Shown here: one piece after another, positions 1 to 7,976 of the stretch
Position numbering within the stretch: the first letter of the stretch is position 1
How the letters are laid out: every line of letters starts with the position of its first letter
Assembly (NCBI GenBank): GCA_016208355.1
Contig: JACQYE010000062.1
Location: 1 to 45,511 of the forward strand
Length of the DNA stretch: 45,511 nucleotides
Source of the DNA: Chloroflexota bacterium
GTDB taxonomy: Bacteria; Chloroflexota; Anaerolineae; Anaerolineales; Villigracilaceae
Reading direction: 5' to 3'
Program-made: the position numbers and the translations under genes
The notes under the pieces: model-generated
Seen by the model: only the letters and a program-made list of their open reading frames with translations
Told to the model about the DNA's origin: nothing
Database searches by the model: none

Positions 1-1309
1 TGGCAAGGGTCACTACCGGGCGATTGCAGACATCGGCCTTGATCTGGTTCCAGAGCCGACTGCGCGCCCCGCCGCCTGTCGAGCGAATTTCCTGGACCGA
101 GATGCCGGTCCGCTCGATGGACTCGAGATTGCGCCTGAGCAGGAACGCCACGCCCTCGAGCAGGGCGCGCACGAAATGACCACGGGTGTGGCTGAGGGTA
201 AACCCGGCGAACGAACCGCGTGCCTGCAGGTTGGGTTCCGGGCTGAAGGCGCCCATCAGGTGGGGTAACATCACCAGTCCATCCGCGCCGGGCGGAACGG
301 CTTCGGCAAGTTTCGTCAGGCGATCATAGGAATCGGATTTGCCCGCTTCCGCCGCCCGGATTTCATCCTGGAAGAACGTATCCCGCAGCCACTTGAAAGC
401 CATGCCCGCCGTGGGGCAAACGGGAACGAATAAATATTGACCCGGCACGCTGTGATAATACACAGGCACCGTGTGAGACTGGTCAATCATTGGGTCGGAG
501 ATCGTCGCCTGGATGGCGAGCGCTGCGCCGGTCGTTTCAGACACTTTGCCGGGTTTGAAATTTCCCGCGCCGATGGCACCCACCGACTGGTCCATCCCGC
601 CGGTGACGACAAGAGTCCCGGTCGTCAACCCAAGCTGACGGGCCGCGTCCGCAGTCAAATGCCCAACGCTGGTACCCGGCTGGACGAGTTCGGGCAGCTG
701 CCCGGTCCGGATGCCGATCGCATCCTGAACGTCCGTCCACCAGGCGTTCTTCGTCAGGTCATAGTTCAGGGTGGTGCATGAGATCGAACCGTCGGTGACG
801 ATTCTGCCAGTTAACCTAAAAATGAGATAATCCTGTACCAGTAGGAATTTGTCGGCACGCGCAAAGATTTCGGGTTCGTTCTGGCGCAGCCACAGGATTT
901 TGCAGGCAGGCCAGGTGGCGACGATTTCGGGGATGCCGGTGCGCATATAAACTTCCTCGCCGAAACGTTCAGCGAGGAATACGGCCTGTTCGACCGCCCG
1001 GTTATCCAGCCAGACCAGGGCCGGGTAGATCACCTGTCCGGTCGCATCCAGTGTAATGGTCGTCTCGCCCTGGCTGGAGACCGCCGCAGCCTTGACCTGC
1101 TCTGGCTGAATGCCCGCCTGGTCGAGGGCGCCGCGTACGGTCTTCACGCAGGCTTGCCAGTAGATTTCGGGGTCGAGTTGGGCGCGGCCGGGGGCGGGGG
1201 TATCGAGCTGGTACTCCTGGCGGCCAACGCCCAGGCAGCGGCCATCCGGCGCGAACAGCCCGGCCTTGACCGATGTGGTGCCAGCGTCTATCCCAAGAAG
1301 TACATCCAT
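1..1309 (-). CDS. FGGY-family carbohydrate kinase (xylulokinase-like), C-terminus outside window
   Basis: Predicted cytoplasmic sugar kinase that transfers phosphate from ATP to a sugar or polyol. My translation from the ATG at 1309 begins MDVLLGIDAGTTSVKAGLF, the phosphate-1 motif of the FGGY/actin-like fold. Further on it shows SSQGET, the WLDNRA segment, GGMDQSVGAIG and a C-terminal STGGGARS nucleotide-binding motif. About 436 codons are present, against roughly 490-510 usual for the family, so only the last part is cut off by the window edge. The start lies one base after the stop of the upstream aldolase gene, so the two are translationally coupled and last in the ABC-transporter operon. 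The sugar cannot be read from sequence; xylulokinase or an LsrK-like kinase are both possible. Confidence 0.9.
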   Translation of the reverse strand, partial: MDVLLGIDAGTTSVKAGLFAPDGRCLGVGRQEYQLDTPAPGRAQLDPEIYWQACVKTVRGALDQAGIQPEQVKAAAVSSQGETTITLDATGQVIYPALVWLDNRAVEQAVFLAERFGEEVYMRTGIPEIVATWPACKILWLRQNEPEIFARADKFLLVQDYLIFRLTGRIVTDGSISCTTLNYDLTKNAWWTDVQDAIGIRTGQLPELVQPGTSVGHLTADAARQLGLTTGTLVVTGGMDQSVGAIGAGNFKPGKVSETTGAALAIQATISDPMIDQSHTVPVYYHSVPGQYLFVPVCPTAGMAFKWLRDTFFQDEIRAAEAGKSDSYDRLTKLAEAVPPGADGLVMLPHLMGAFSPEPNLQARGSFAGFTLSHTRGHFVRALLEGVAFLLRRNLESIERTGISVQEIRSTGGGARSRLWNQIKADVCNRPVVTLA

Positions 1310-1310
1310 T

Positions 1311-2129
1311 TCAGTCCAGTTTGTACTTGGCGGCCACTTTGTCGGGCGCCTGGAAATCCTTGACGACTTCCTTCAGGGCATCCAGCAGGCGGTCGGGGTC
1401 TTTCGACTGGATCACGTTGCGACCATAGACGATGCCGCGCGCGCCTGCTTCGACCGAGACGGCTGCCAGCTTGAGGGCGTCGCTCTCTTTAGGGAGCTTC
1501 TTCGCACCCAGGGCCAGCACAGGGACTGGCGTAGCGGCGCAGATTTCGTTAAAGCGCTTGCCGGTGTAGAAGGTCTTGACCAGGTCCGCGCCCAGCTCAG
1601 CGATGATGCGGCAGCCGACGAAGATTTCGTCCTGCAGGTCTTCCGGCTGGAGGTCATCGCCGCCGGTCGGGTAGACCTCGCCGATGAGCGGGATGCCGAG
1701 GGCACGCGCCTGGGCCACGCAGTTGGAGAAAACTTCCACATTGTGGGCATCTTCGGCTTCGTCGGGATTCTTCAGGCTCAGGCTGCCAATGACCAGGTCC
1801 GCGCCCTGCGCCACTGCATCTGCCACGGAGGTCATCAAGACGCTGTGTGAGTGCCTGTATTTCCACATGGCGGCGTAGTTGGAGCCCCAGTTTAACCGAA
1901 TAATCAAGGCTGGAGCGCCACGCTTCGAGAAGATGGATTGGCAATGAGCGGGCATACCGGGGGCCATCAGGATGGCGTCTGCGCCGGAAACCTTATCCAT
2001 GACCGAAGGGAGATCAATCATCCCCGGCAGCGGGCCGAAATAAAGGCCGTGGTCCACGGCCACAATGACCGCATTCTTTCCTTCTGAAAATAACCTAGAA
2101 AAACGTATCGATTCACCTGTCACAGGCAT
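1311..2129 (-). CDS. Class I aldolase, DhnA/FbaB/LsrF type
   Basis: A 272-residue TIM-barrel aldolase of the DeoC/FbaB superfamily. Visible marks are VAVDHG near residues 24-28, where DhnA-type aldolases bind phosphate and substrate, and the strand GADLVKTFYTG with K185 as the likely Schiff-base lysine. A GARGIVYGRN phosphate-binding loop follows near the C-terminus. Members include archaeal fructose-bisphosphate aldolase and LsrF, the thiolase of AI-2 breakdown. Beside an FGGY kinase and an ABC importer the likely job is cleavage of the phosphorylated sugar, but the exact substrate is not visible. It follows the solute-binding protein gene in the same operon, separated by a strong hairpin. 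Confidence 0.88.
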   Translation of the reverse strand: MPVTGESIRFSRLFSEGKNAVIVAVDHGLYFGPLPGMIDLPSVMDKVSGADAILMAPGMPAHCQSIFSKRGAPALIIRLNWGSNYAAMWKYRHSHSVLMTSVADAVAQGADLVIGSLSLKNPDEAEDAHNVEVFSNCVAQARALGIPLIGEVYPTGGDDLQPEDLQDEIFVGCRIIAELGADLVKTFYTGKRFNEICAATPVPVLALGAKKLPKESDALKLAAVSVEAGARGIVYGRNVIQSKDPDRLLDALKEVVKDFQAPDKVAAKYKLD

Positions 2130-2226
2130 GAGATGCTCCTCTGTAAATTTTATTACACTTGTGCAAAGAAATTAGAACAAGGCCATTCAAACTCAATCAC
2201 AGAAAAACTGCGATGAATACAGTGTT

Positions 2227-2256
2227 GGGATGGGGCAGGTTTATCTGCCCCATCCC
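2227..2256 (-). other. Perfect 12-bp hairpin between binding-protein and aldolase genes
   Basis: Two perfectly complementary 12-base arms (2227-2238 and 2245-2256) enclose a 6-base loop, just downstream of the solute-binding protein stop. Neither strand has a T-run after it, so it is not a standard intrinsic terminator. In ABC operons such hairpins commonly protect the 3' end of the binding-protein message and lower downstream expression; that role is inferred here. Confidence 0.7.
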
Positions 2257-2276
2257 GTGAGAAAGGGAAACCGGGG

Positions 2277-3389
2277 TTACGGAGCGATCAGGGACCAACC
2301 GTCCGCAATCGCGATGCTGGCGGCATCAAGAGCGGCATAGTTGGTGGGGAAGCTGACAACGGCGTAGGCTTCTGCCGGCGGGAACTTCTCCAGCAGGTCG
2401 GCGGGCAGCACAACGCTGGAGCGAATCGGGTGAACGAAACCCTGGGCGTAGGCCAGTTGGCCTTCATCGGAATACTCGTATTCCAACAGGAGTTTGGCCG
2501 CGTTCACATGCGGTGCACCCGCGGTGACGAACTGGATGTACATCCCGGCCACGGTGCCGTCCGAGGGGATGACCACCTGCAGGTTCATGTTCGGATTGCC
2601 ATACTTGTTACTCAGGGCATCAAAATCCCACTGAATGGCAATAGGGCACTCACCCTTCTGGATGTTGGAAGACGATGGGGAGACGCCGTTAAGAATGCCG
2701 CCATCGATCAAGAGCTTGAAGTAATCAAGGCCGGGCTGGACATTGGTCTCATCGCCGCCGTAAGCAAAGGCAGCTGCCAGGACACTCATCTGAGCCGTAG
2801 CGGAGGAGCGAGGATCCTTCATGCAGACCGTGTTGGCGTATTCGGGTTTGGTGAGGTCTTCCCAGGTTTGGGGAACATTGGCCACTAGATCGGCATTGAC
2901 CAGGAAGGCCATCACGCCGTAGTAAGCAGCCGACCAGAGGCCATCGGGATTCTTGGCGTAATCGGGAATCTCATCCCAATAGGCGTTCATATAAGGTTGG
3001 GACAATCCTTCATCTTCCACCAGCTTGGCGAAGGCCAGGCCCAGGTCGGTGGTATCGGCCACGGGGGCAGCAACTTCGGCCATCAGGGTAGAAATGATGG
3101 TACCGCTATCCATATCGGTATCCTGGCGGGCAATGCCATATGCGGCGGTAAAGCCTTCGAAAAGGCCGCCATAGTTCACCCAGTCATCCGGCAGGCCATA
3201 GGACACGATCGTGCCTTCAGCCTGGGCATCCGCGATCAACTGGACCATCGGGTCCACCACAGGGGGCTCGGTGGCAGGTGGCTCGGTCACTACGACAGCC
3301 GGTGTGGAGGTCGGGGCCGGTGTGCAAGCTGTAAAAGCAAGCGCAAAGACCACAAACAGACCTACAATTGTAAAGATCTTTTTTGACAT
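2277..3389 (-). CDS. ABC transporter solute-binding lipoprotein (family 1, PotD/Fe3+ type)
   Basis: Extracytoplasmic binding protein delivering substrate to the permeases encoded at 6080-7823. The start at 3389 gives a lipoprotein signal: KK, a hydrophobic stretch and a lipobox ending in C22 (AFTAC). A Thr/Pro-rich linker common in Chloroflexota lipoproteins follows. A longer in-frame start at 3479 is unlikely because it would add 30 charged residues before the signal peptide, whereas 3389 has an AGGAGAG ribosome site. The mature part fits the fold of extracellular solute-binding proteins used with PotA/ThiQ-like ATPases. Those systems carry polyamines, iron, thiamine, phosphonates or some sugars, so the substrate is open. 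A possible -10 lies at 3494-3499. Confidence 0.88.
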   Translation of the reverse strand: MSKKIFTIVGLFVVFALAFTACTPAPTSTPAVVVTEPPATEPPVVDPMVQLIADAQAEGTIVSYGLPDDWVNYGGLFEGFTAAYGIARQDTDMDSGTIISTLMAEVAAPVADTTDLGLAFAKLVEDEGLSQPYMNAYWDEIPDYAKNPDGLWSAAYYGVMAFLVNADLVANVPQTWEDLTKPEYANTVCMKDPRSSATAQMSVLAAAFAYGGDETNVQPGLDYFKLLIDGGILNGVSPSSSNIQKGECPIAIQWDFDALSNKYGNPNMNLQVVIPSDGTVAGMYIQFVTAGAPHVNAAKLLLEYEYSDEGQLAYAQGFVHPIRSSVVLPADLLEKFPPAEAYAVVSFPTNYAALDAASIAIADGWSLIAP

Positions 3390-3413
3390 CTCATCTCTCC
3401 TAATTTTGAATTT

Positions 3414-3431
3414 CCGGTCAGGATTGACCGG
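3414..3431 (-). other. Small perfect hairpin in the leader of the binding-protein gene
   Basis: Arms 3414-3420 and 3425-3431 (CCGGTCA/TGACCGG) enclose a 4-base loop, lying between the candidate -10 and the ribosome site of the solute-binding protein gene. It could stabilise the 5' end of that message. No regulator is suggested by the sequence. Confidence 0.45.
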
Positions 3432-3493
3432 TTGATATGAACGAGCATTTTCCAGGATTGTTCTATTTGCAGATCTCACCTCCTCGCGCAGAA

Positions 3494-3499
3494 ATTATA
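3494..3499 (-). promoter_or_regulatory. Possible -10 box for the binding-protein gene
   Basis: TATAAT on the minus strand, about 105 bases before the ATG at 3389. No convincing -35 was found at 16-18 bases. A purine-rich GGAGGTGA just downstream has no good start codon after it. An internal promoter would fit the usual excess of binding protein over membrane components. Confidence 0.35.
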
Positions 3500-3534
3500 A
3501 GGTTTTAGGCGCACGGGTAATCCAGACCACAGCC

Positions 3535-5004
3535 CTAACGACCGTCCACCTGAACCTCGCGGGATTCGGGTCGGATCTCCAGCACTCGCCGGGCGGGATC
3601 GAACATCCATCCCGGCCCCGCATCCAGCGTTTCCACTTGCGCAAGCATTTTTCCGCTCGCCAGGATGCGCACAGGTTGGAATGTCAGCCGGAACTTCTGG
3701 GTTCCCACGGCCTCCGCAGTCCGGTAAGAAATCTGGTAAGGTCGGTACGATATATCCTGCACTACCGCGGTCGAACGGAGCATGTGATCACTGTCTGCCG
3801 GCGCCAGTTCAGGCAGGCACGCCATCCCCTCGATGAAGTGCGGGACGTAGTCGAAGTAGCCGTCCGTGAACCAGCACTGGTTGTAGTAATCCGGGCGGTC
3901 CACCCCCACGGTGACGATTCCGTCATCGGTCGCCATGTAGCTGGCCCAGTTGAAGGAGCGGATAGCCTGTTCGCGGTAGGCCGGATCGCCGGTCACTTCG
4001 GCATACAAGGCCGACAGGCAGGCGAAACGGGCGGTGTGGCTGCCCATCGGGAAGTAACAGTATTTCTGTTCATGGACCGGGATGGCTGTATAGAAAGGGT
4101 GCCCGCCGAGGGTTTCCCTGACCCAGTCGATCAGACCCTTGACCTGGACGCGCCATTCCGGGAATTTGTCCCTGTTTTCAAGGATGTACCGGGCCGTCTC
4201 CAGGCAGGAGACCTGGTCGCGGTTCTCGTTATGGGGATCAATGCGGATATCCTCGAAGTGTCCCTTCCAGATATTGTTCCTGAGAGGGTATTGCTCGATC
4301 CACATCCAGACCTGGTCACGGATGGGCCGGTAGTCGTCCACGCCCAGGCGGGTTAGTTCCTCGAAGAGGCGGACAGCCGGAATCCAGTGGGAGGTGTATT
4401 CCTCCACAACGCTGCCATCGCGCACATCCGCCCGGAAAGGCCAGGGGGAATGGGTCGCGTCGCCGGGGCAGATCTTCTGCGCCAACACATCGGCACAGCG
4501 CGTGCCGATCTCTAGGTATTTTTTCTCGCCGGTCAGCGCGTAGAAGTCGAGATAGGCGCGACCAACCTGGGCAACCTTGTCGGGTTCGGTGGCAAATTCC
4601 CCGTCGGCGCGGGCGCCGAAGTAGACGCCAGTACCAGGGTGGGCGGAAGCGTAGGGAACATCCGGCCAGGCATAATGCCCCGGGGTACGGTACTCCCATA
4701 GCCGGTCCAGCATTGTGCGGACGATCTGGATGTGGCTCGTATCCCCGGAGTAGGGATAGTATTTCAGCAGGGTCGTCACCGCCCAAGCAAATTTCCCGGC
4801 GGGGTTGTCCGGCCAGATAGTCGGGCGCAGGGGATCGGTCCAGAAACAGGAATATTGCAGGTACCAGGGCAATCCGTTCGCCGGGTCCACCGGGCAATTC
4901 TTGATGAAGTCCATCGCCAGTTGGACAACGCGGCCGTGGGGAGTCCAGGCTTCCAGCCGTTCCTGTTTATCCAGTACGATCTCGTGCTCGTTGATAAAAA
5001 TCAT
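3535..5004 (-). CDS. Predicted alpha/alpha-barrel (six-hairpin-like) glycosidase, family not recognised
   Basis: A 489-residue cytoplasmic protein without signal peptide. It is rich in aromatic and Trp residues arranged in repeated helical segments (for example GKFAWAVTTLLKYY, AYLDFYALTGEKKYL, ACLSALYAEVTGDPAYR). This is the look of six-hairpin (alpha/alpha) toroid enzymes such as unsaturated glucuronyl hydrolases and epimerases. I could not assign a GH family or catalytic acids. The start at 5004 was chosen because its ATG overlaps the TGA of the upstream ATPase gene (ATGA); the longer frame to 5313 only shadows that gene. Its place between transporter ATPase and binding protein suggests it processes the imported compound. 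Confidence 0.7.
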   Translation of the reverse strand: MIFINEHEIVLDKQERLEAWTPHGRVVQLAMDFIKNCPVDPANGLPWYLQYSCFWTDPLRPTIWPDNPAGKFAWAVTTLLKYYPYSGDTSHIQIVRTMLDRLWEYRTPGHYAWPDVPYASAHPGTGVYFGARADGEFATEPDKVAQVGRAYLDFYALTGEKKYLEIGTRCADVLAQKICPGDATHSPWPFRADVRDGSVVEEYTSHWIPAVRLFEELTRLGVDDYRPIRDQVWMWIEQYPLRNNIWKGHFEDIRIDPHNENRDQVSCLETARYILENRDKFPEWRVQVKGLIDWVRETLGGHPFYTAIPVHEQKYCYFPMGSHTARFACLSALYAEVTGDPAYREQAIRSFNWASYMATDDGIVTVGVDRPDYYNQCWFTDGYFDYVPHFIEGMACLPELAPADSDHMLRSTAVVQDISYRPYQISYRTAEAVGTQKFRLTFQPVRILASGKMLAQVETLDAGPGWMFDPARRVLEIRPESREVQVDGR

Positions 5005-6065
5005 TCTTCGGCAGCCATGACCTGGCAGGCTTCTGGTGGGAAGGTGAGCCAGAGTTTCTGGTTCAGGGAGACCGGCTGGGTGTTGGCGACTGTGATATCG
5101 GCCACCACCCGCTGGCCGTTGATGTTCACGCCCAGGCGGGTGACAGCCCCGTGGAAGGTGATCGTCTCGACCACACCGGGGATGATGTTGCAGTTCTCCT
5201 GTTGGGGCCTTTCGACCTGCACCTGGATGGTCTCCGGGCGGACCAGCACCACCACGGACTGCCCAGCGTTGAATTCTTTCAGACTGCCGGTCAGGAGTTC
5301 GACATTGACGCAAATCACTTTATTTTTTTCAGACGTTTGACCCGGGAACTGGTTGGCCGTGCCGATGAAGGTGGCGACAAAGCGGGTATTCGGCGCCCGG
5401 TAGATTTCCTCCGGCGTTCCGACCTGTTCGATGAGGCCTTTGTTCATGACCACAACCTTGTCCGAGATCGATAGGGCCTCTTCCTGGTCATGGGTCACGT
5501 AAACGGTGGTAATGGCAAGTTCGGACTGGATGCGGCGGATCTCACCGCGCAACACAACGCGTACCTCGGCATCCAGGGCCGAGAGTGGTTCGTCCAGGAG
5601 CAGGACGCGCGGCTGGACAGCCAAGGCACGCGCCAGGGCGATACGCTGCTGCTGTCCGCCCGAGAGTTGGTGGGGGAAGCGCTTGCCCGTATCTTGCAGG
5701 CGCACCATGTCGAGAACACTGTCGACGCGCTTTTCGACATCTTCTTTGGGAGTCTTCTTCATCCGCAAGCCGAAAGCTATGTTTTCCCGCACGGTCATGT
5801 TTGGAAAGAGCGCATACGCCTGGAAGACCATGCCAATGTCACGCCGGTTGGGTGGAACAGGGACAATGTCATTGCCATCCAGCAGGATCGTACCGCTGTC
5901 AAGCTGTTCAAAGCCAGCGATCATCCGCAGCGTGGTGGTCTTGCCGCAGCCGGAAGGACCAAGGAATGAAACCAGCGACCCCTTCTCGATATCCAGGCTG
6001 AAATCGTGGACCGCCGCCACTCCGCCAAAGGATTTATTGACATTCTTCAGTTCCAGATAAGCCAT
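5001..6065 (-). CDS. ABC transporter ATP-binding protein, PotA/UgpC-like
   Basis: ATPase that powers the importer. It has Walker A GPSGCGKTT, the Q-loop MVFQAYALFP, signature LSGGQQQR, Walker B LLLDEP and the switch His in VTHDQEEA. The last third is a TOBE-like domain typical of the spermidine/iron/sugar group (355 residues total, normal length). The start at 6065 (MAYLELKNVN) has a GAGGA ribosome site; the in-frame extension to 6134 lies upstream of the natural start. The gene follows the second permease by 14 bases and overlaps the next gene by 4. Confidence 0.95.
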   Translation of the reverse strand: MAYLELKNVNKSFGGVAAVHDFSLDIEKGSLVSFLGPSGCGKTTTLRMIAGFEQLDSGTILLDGNDIVPVPPNRRDIGMVFQAYALFPNMTVRENIAFGLRMKKTPKEDVEKRVDSVLDMVRLQDTGKRFPHQLSGGQQQRIALARALAVQPRVLLLDEPLSALDAEVRVVLRGEIRRIQSELAITTVYVTHDQEEALSISDKVVVMNKGLIEQVGTPEEIYRAPNTRFVATFIGTANQFPGQTSEKNKVICVNVELLTGSLKEFNAGQSVVVLVRPETIQVQVERPQQENCNIIPGVVETITFHGAVTRLGVNINGQRVVADITVANTQPVSLNQKLWLTFPPEACQVMAAEE

Positions 6066-6079
6066 TGCAATATCCTCGT

Positions 6080-6928
6080 CTACCGGGCTTGAATTGATTC
6101 GACTTTTTCCGTCTGGCCCTTGCTGCCGACCCACAGGATCAGGAGCGAGACCAGCCAGGCGATGGTAAAGGAAATTACTGAGAAAGCCGCTGCAACATTC
6201 CCGTTGATGCGGGTGAACTCGACCAGCAGCAGCGGGAATGTTTTGAACCGGGCGCCGACAATCAGGGAAGTCAGCGTATATTCTGCAAAAACCGTGGCGA
6301 AGACCAGGAGGCTGCCGCTCAGAAGCCCCGGCAGGATATTGGGGATGATGATTTTTGCCAGCACTTGGAAAACATTCGCTCCCAGGCTTTGACCGGCCTC
6401 GGTCAGGACATGGACGTCAATCGCCTGGATGGCATTCGAAACCGGACGGTACATGAAAGGCATGGAATAAACGACCACCGCCCCGATCAGCAGGAAGGGG
6501 GAGCGCGCCAGCGGGGCAAAATTGTAGACCTGGACCAAAGCCAGCGCCAGAACAACAGTCGGGATTCCGAAGGGCAGGATCATCAAAATATCCAGCAATG
6601 GTTTGGCGCGTCCCAGGCGAGTATGTACCCAGTAGACTGTCGGAACGATGATAAGCAAACTTACCAGGACGGTGGCCAGGGACAGGACCAGTGAATTCCG
6701 CAGGGTGGTTGTGAAGTAAGATGCCTCGAATGCCCTTTTATAAAACTCGAGAGTGTACCCCTCGGGAAGGATTGTTCTATCCCAGCGTGTGGCAACTGAA
6801 AAAACATAGGTGGATATAATCGGAACAAGCATGTAGAAGAGGAAAAAACCAACCGTCGCCACCTGCCAGCCGGCCGGGTAAACTTTTTTATTCAATGCAC
6901 GCATGGGAGTGGAGCGACTTTTCGCCAC
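6080..6928 (-). CDS. ABC transporter permease, PotC/ThiP-type
   Basis: Inner-membrane permease with about six hydrophobic segments and the MetI-like loop near EAGQSLGANVFQVLAKIIIPNILPG, the EAA motif that docks on the ATPase. Length 282 residues fits the family. Translation probably starts at GTG 6928, which has AGGTGA about 6 bases upstream; an ATG at 6904 is the alternative. It follows the first permease by 28 bases. Together with the gene at 6957-7823 it forms the heterodimeric channel. Confidence 0.92.
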   Translation of the reverse strand: MAKSRSTPMRALNKKVYPAGWQVATVGFFLFYMLVPIISTYVFSVATRWDRTILPEGYTLEFYKRAFEASYFTTTLRNSLVLSLATVLVSLLIIVPTVYWVHTRLGRAKPLLDILMILPFGIPTVVLALALVQVYNFAPLARSPFLLIGAVVVYSMPFMYRPVSNAIQAIDVHVLTEAGQSLGANVFQVLAKIIIPNILPGLLSGSLLVFATVFAEYTLTSLIVGARFKTFPLLLVEFTRINGNVAAAFSVISFTIAWLVSLLILWVGSKGQTEKVESIQAR

Positions 6929-6956
6929 TATTTCACCTGTTTTGAGAAAAATTCCG

Positions 6957-7823
6957 CTACGCTTTCGACCATCGGCGGGCGCGCCGGGTAGCCGCCTGGT
7001 AAATCCAGATACTCAGCCCCATAATGATCAGGGAAAGGACTGCCATTGCCATACCGACCGCCTGGTTCTGGCGCACTTCCCCGGCGATCATGTAACCGAT
7101 CTGGAGCGTCACCAGTGACAGTTTGGCCTGAACGAGGGTATAAGCAGTGGCGTACGCGCCAAAAGCATTGGCGAACAGGAGCGTAAGGCCGGCAATCAAA
7201 GATGGCGTCAGGACAGGGATGCCGATCCGCCACCAAAACTGGAACGTCCCTGCGCCCAGGCTCTGGGCTGATTCCTGCCATTCTTTCTTGATGCCGGCAA
7301 AAGCCGGGAGGATTAGCAGCACCATCAAAGGTAGTTGGAAATAGACATAAGCCAGGGTCAGCCCGGAGAAGGAGTAAATACTGAATTTCGGATAGAGTTC
7401 GTAATCGAGATATTGCAAGAGGAACTGCGTGATGACCCCATTCAACCCGAGGATTACAACAAAGGCGAAAGCCAGCGGAGCGCCGGCGAAGTTTGTGGTC
7501 ACGTCGGAGAGGGAGATCAATGCTTGGCGGACGCGCTCCGAAGGCCAGCGGTAGACCGCATACCCGATAAAGGTGCCCAAGATAACCCCGATGATCGCGG
7601 TCAGGCCGGAAATTTTGATGCTGTTTATGAAAGAATTGACATAGATGGGGCGTTGTAAATCAATGTAATTCTGAAGAGTAAATTGCTGGGTTGATCTTTC
7701 GATAAAGCTGCCTCGCAGCAGGAAAAGAATCGGCACAATCTCAAACGCCAGGCAAAAGAGCAGGAAGGGGGCAAATCCCAGCCAATCAGATGCAGTGCTT
7801 CTTGTTTTTTTCGATGGCGACAT
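6957..7823 (-). CDS. ABC transporter permease, PotB-type, first gene of operon
   Basis: Six-helix MetI-like permease, 288 residues from the chosen start. The EAA loop is seen at EWQESAQSLGAGTFQFWWRIGIPVL. The start at 7823 (MSPSKKTR) is preferred over an upstream in-frame ATG at 7856. The latter falls inside the spacer of a near-perfect promoter (7843-7870) and so cannot be transcribed from it, while 7823 is preceded by GAGAGG. The gene heads the minus-strand operon that runs to the FGGY kinase. Confidence 0.92.
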   Translation of the reverse strand: MSPSKKTRSTASDWLGFAPFLLFCLAFEIVPILFLLRGSFIERSTQQFTLQNYIDLQRPIYVNSFINSIKISGLTAIIGVILGTFIGYAVYRWPSERVRQALISLSDVTTNFAGAPLAFAFVVILGLNGVITQFLLQYLDYELYPKFSIYSFSGLTLAYVYFQLPLMVLLILPAFAGIKKEWQESAQSLGAGTFQFWWRIGIPVLTPSLIAGLTLLFANAFGAYATAYTLVQAKLSLVTLQIGYMIAGEVRQNQAVGMAMAVLSLIIMGLSIWIYQAATRRARRWSKA

Positions 7824-7842
7824 GAGGGCCTCTCTGATGTTT

Positions 7843-7870
7843 ATTATACCCCGCATGTTTCGTATGTCAA
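7843..7870 (-). promoter_or_regulatory. Consensus sigma70-type promoter of the transporter operon
   Basis: On the minus strand TTGACA (7865-7870) and TATAAT (7843-7848) are separated by 16 bases, both hexamers being exact consensus. The expected start point near 7836 gives a leader of about 13 bases before the ATG at 7823. Confidence 0.85.
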
Positions 7871-7940
7871 TGTTTTTGTTTTGTTTTGTTATGTTTGACT
7901 GTTTATTTGATAGATGTTAGAATGAAAAACGAAACATCCG
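7852..7940. repeat. Pair of near-identical 12-bp sites in the divergent promoters (operator candidate)
   Basis: ACGAAACATGCG (minus strand, 7852-7863) lies in the spacer of the leftward promoter. ACGAAACATCCG (plus strand, 7929-7940) lies just after the -10 of the rightward promoter. They match at 11 of 12 positions and face opposite ways. The plus copy continues into a second CGAAAC. One repressor acting on both promoters is the natural reading; no regulator gene is nearby, so this is inference. Confidence 0.5.
7895..7923 (+). promoter_or_regulatory. Promoter of the GHMP kinase gene
   Basis: TTGACT (7895-7900) and TAGAAT (7918-7923) lie 17 bases apart, each one mismatch from consensus. It diverges from the transporter promoter, with the two -35 boxes about 25 bases apart. 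Confidence 0.7.
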
Positions 7941-7976
7941 AAACCTTCGCCAGAAACCCATTTCAGGAGTCGCGTC

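Noticed and set aside
3535-5313. Extended start of the glycosidase-like gene at 5313
   Set aside because: The first 103 residues are an out-of-frame reading of the ATPase gene; the ATGA overlap at 5004 fixes the start.
7823-7856. Permease start at ATG 7856
   Set aside because: That ATG lies within the promoter spacer, upstream of any transcript from it.
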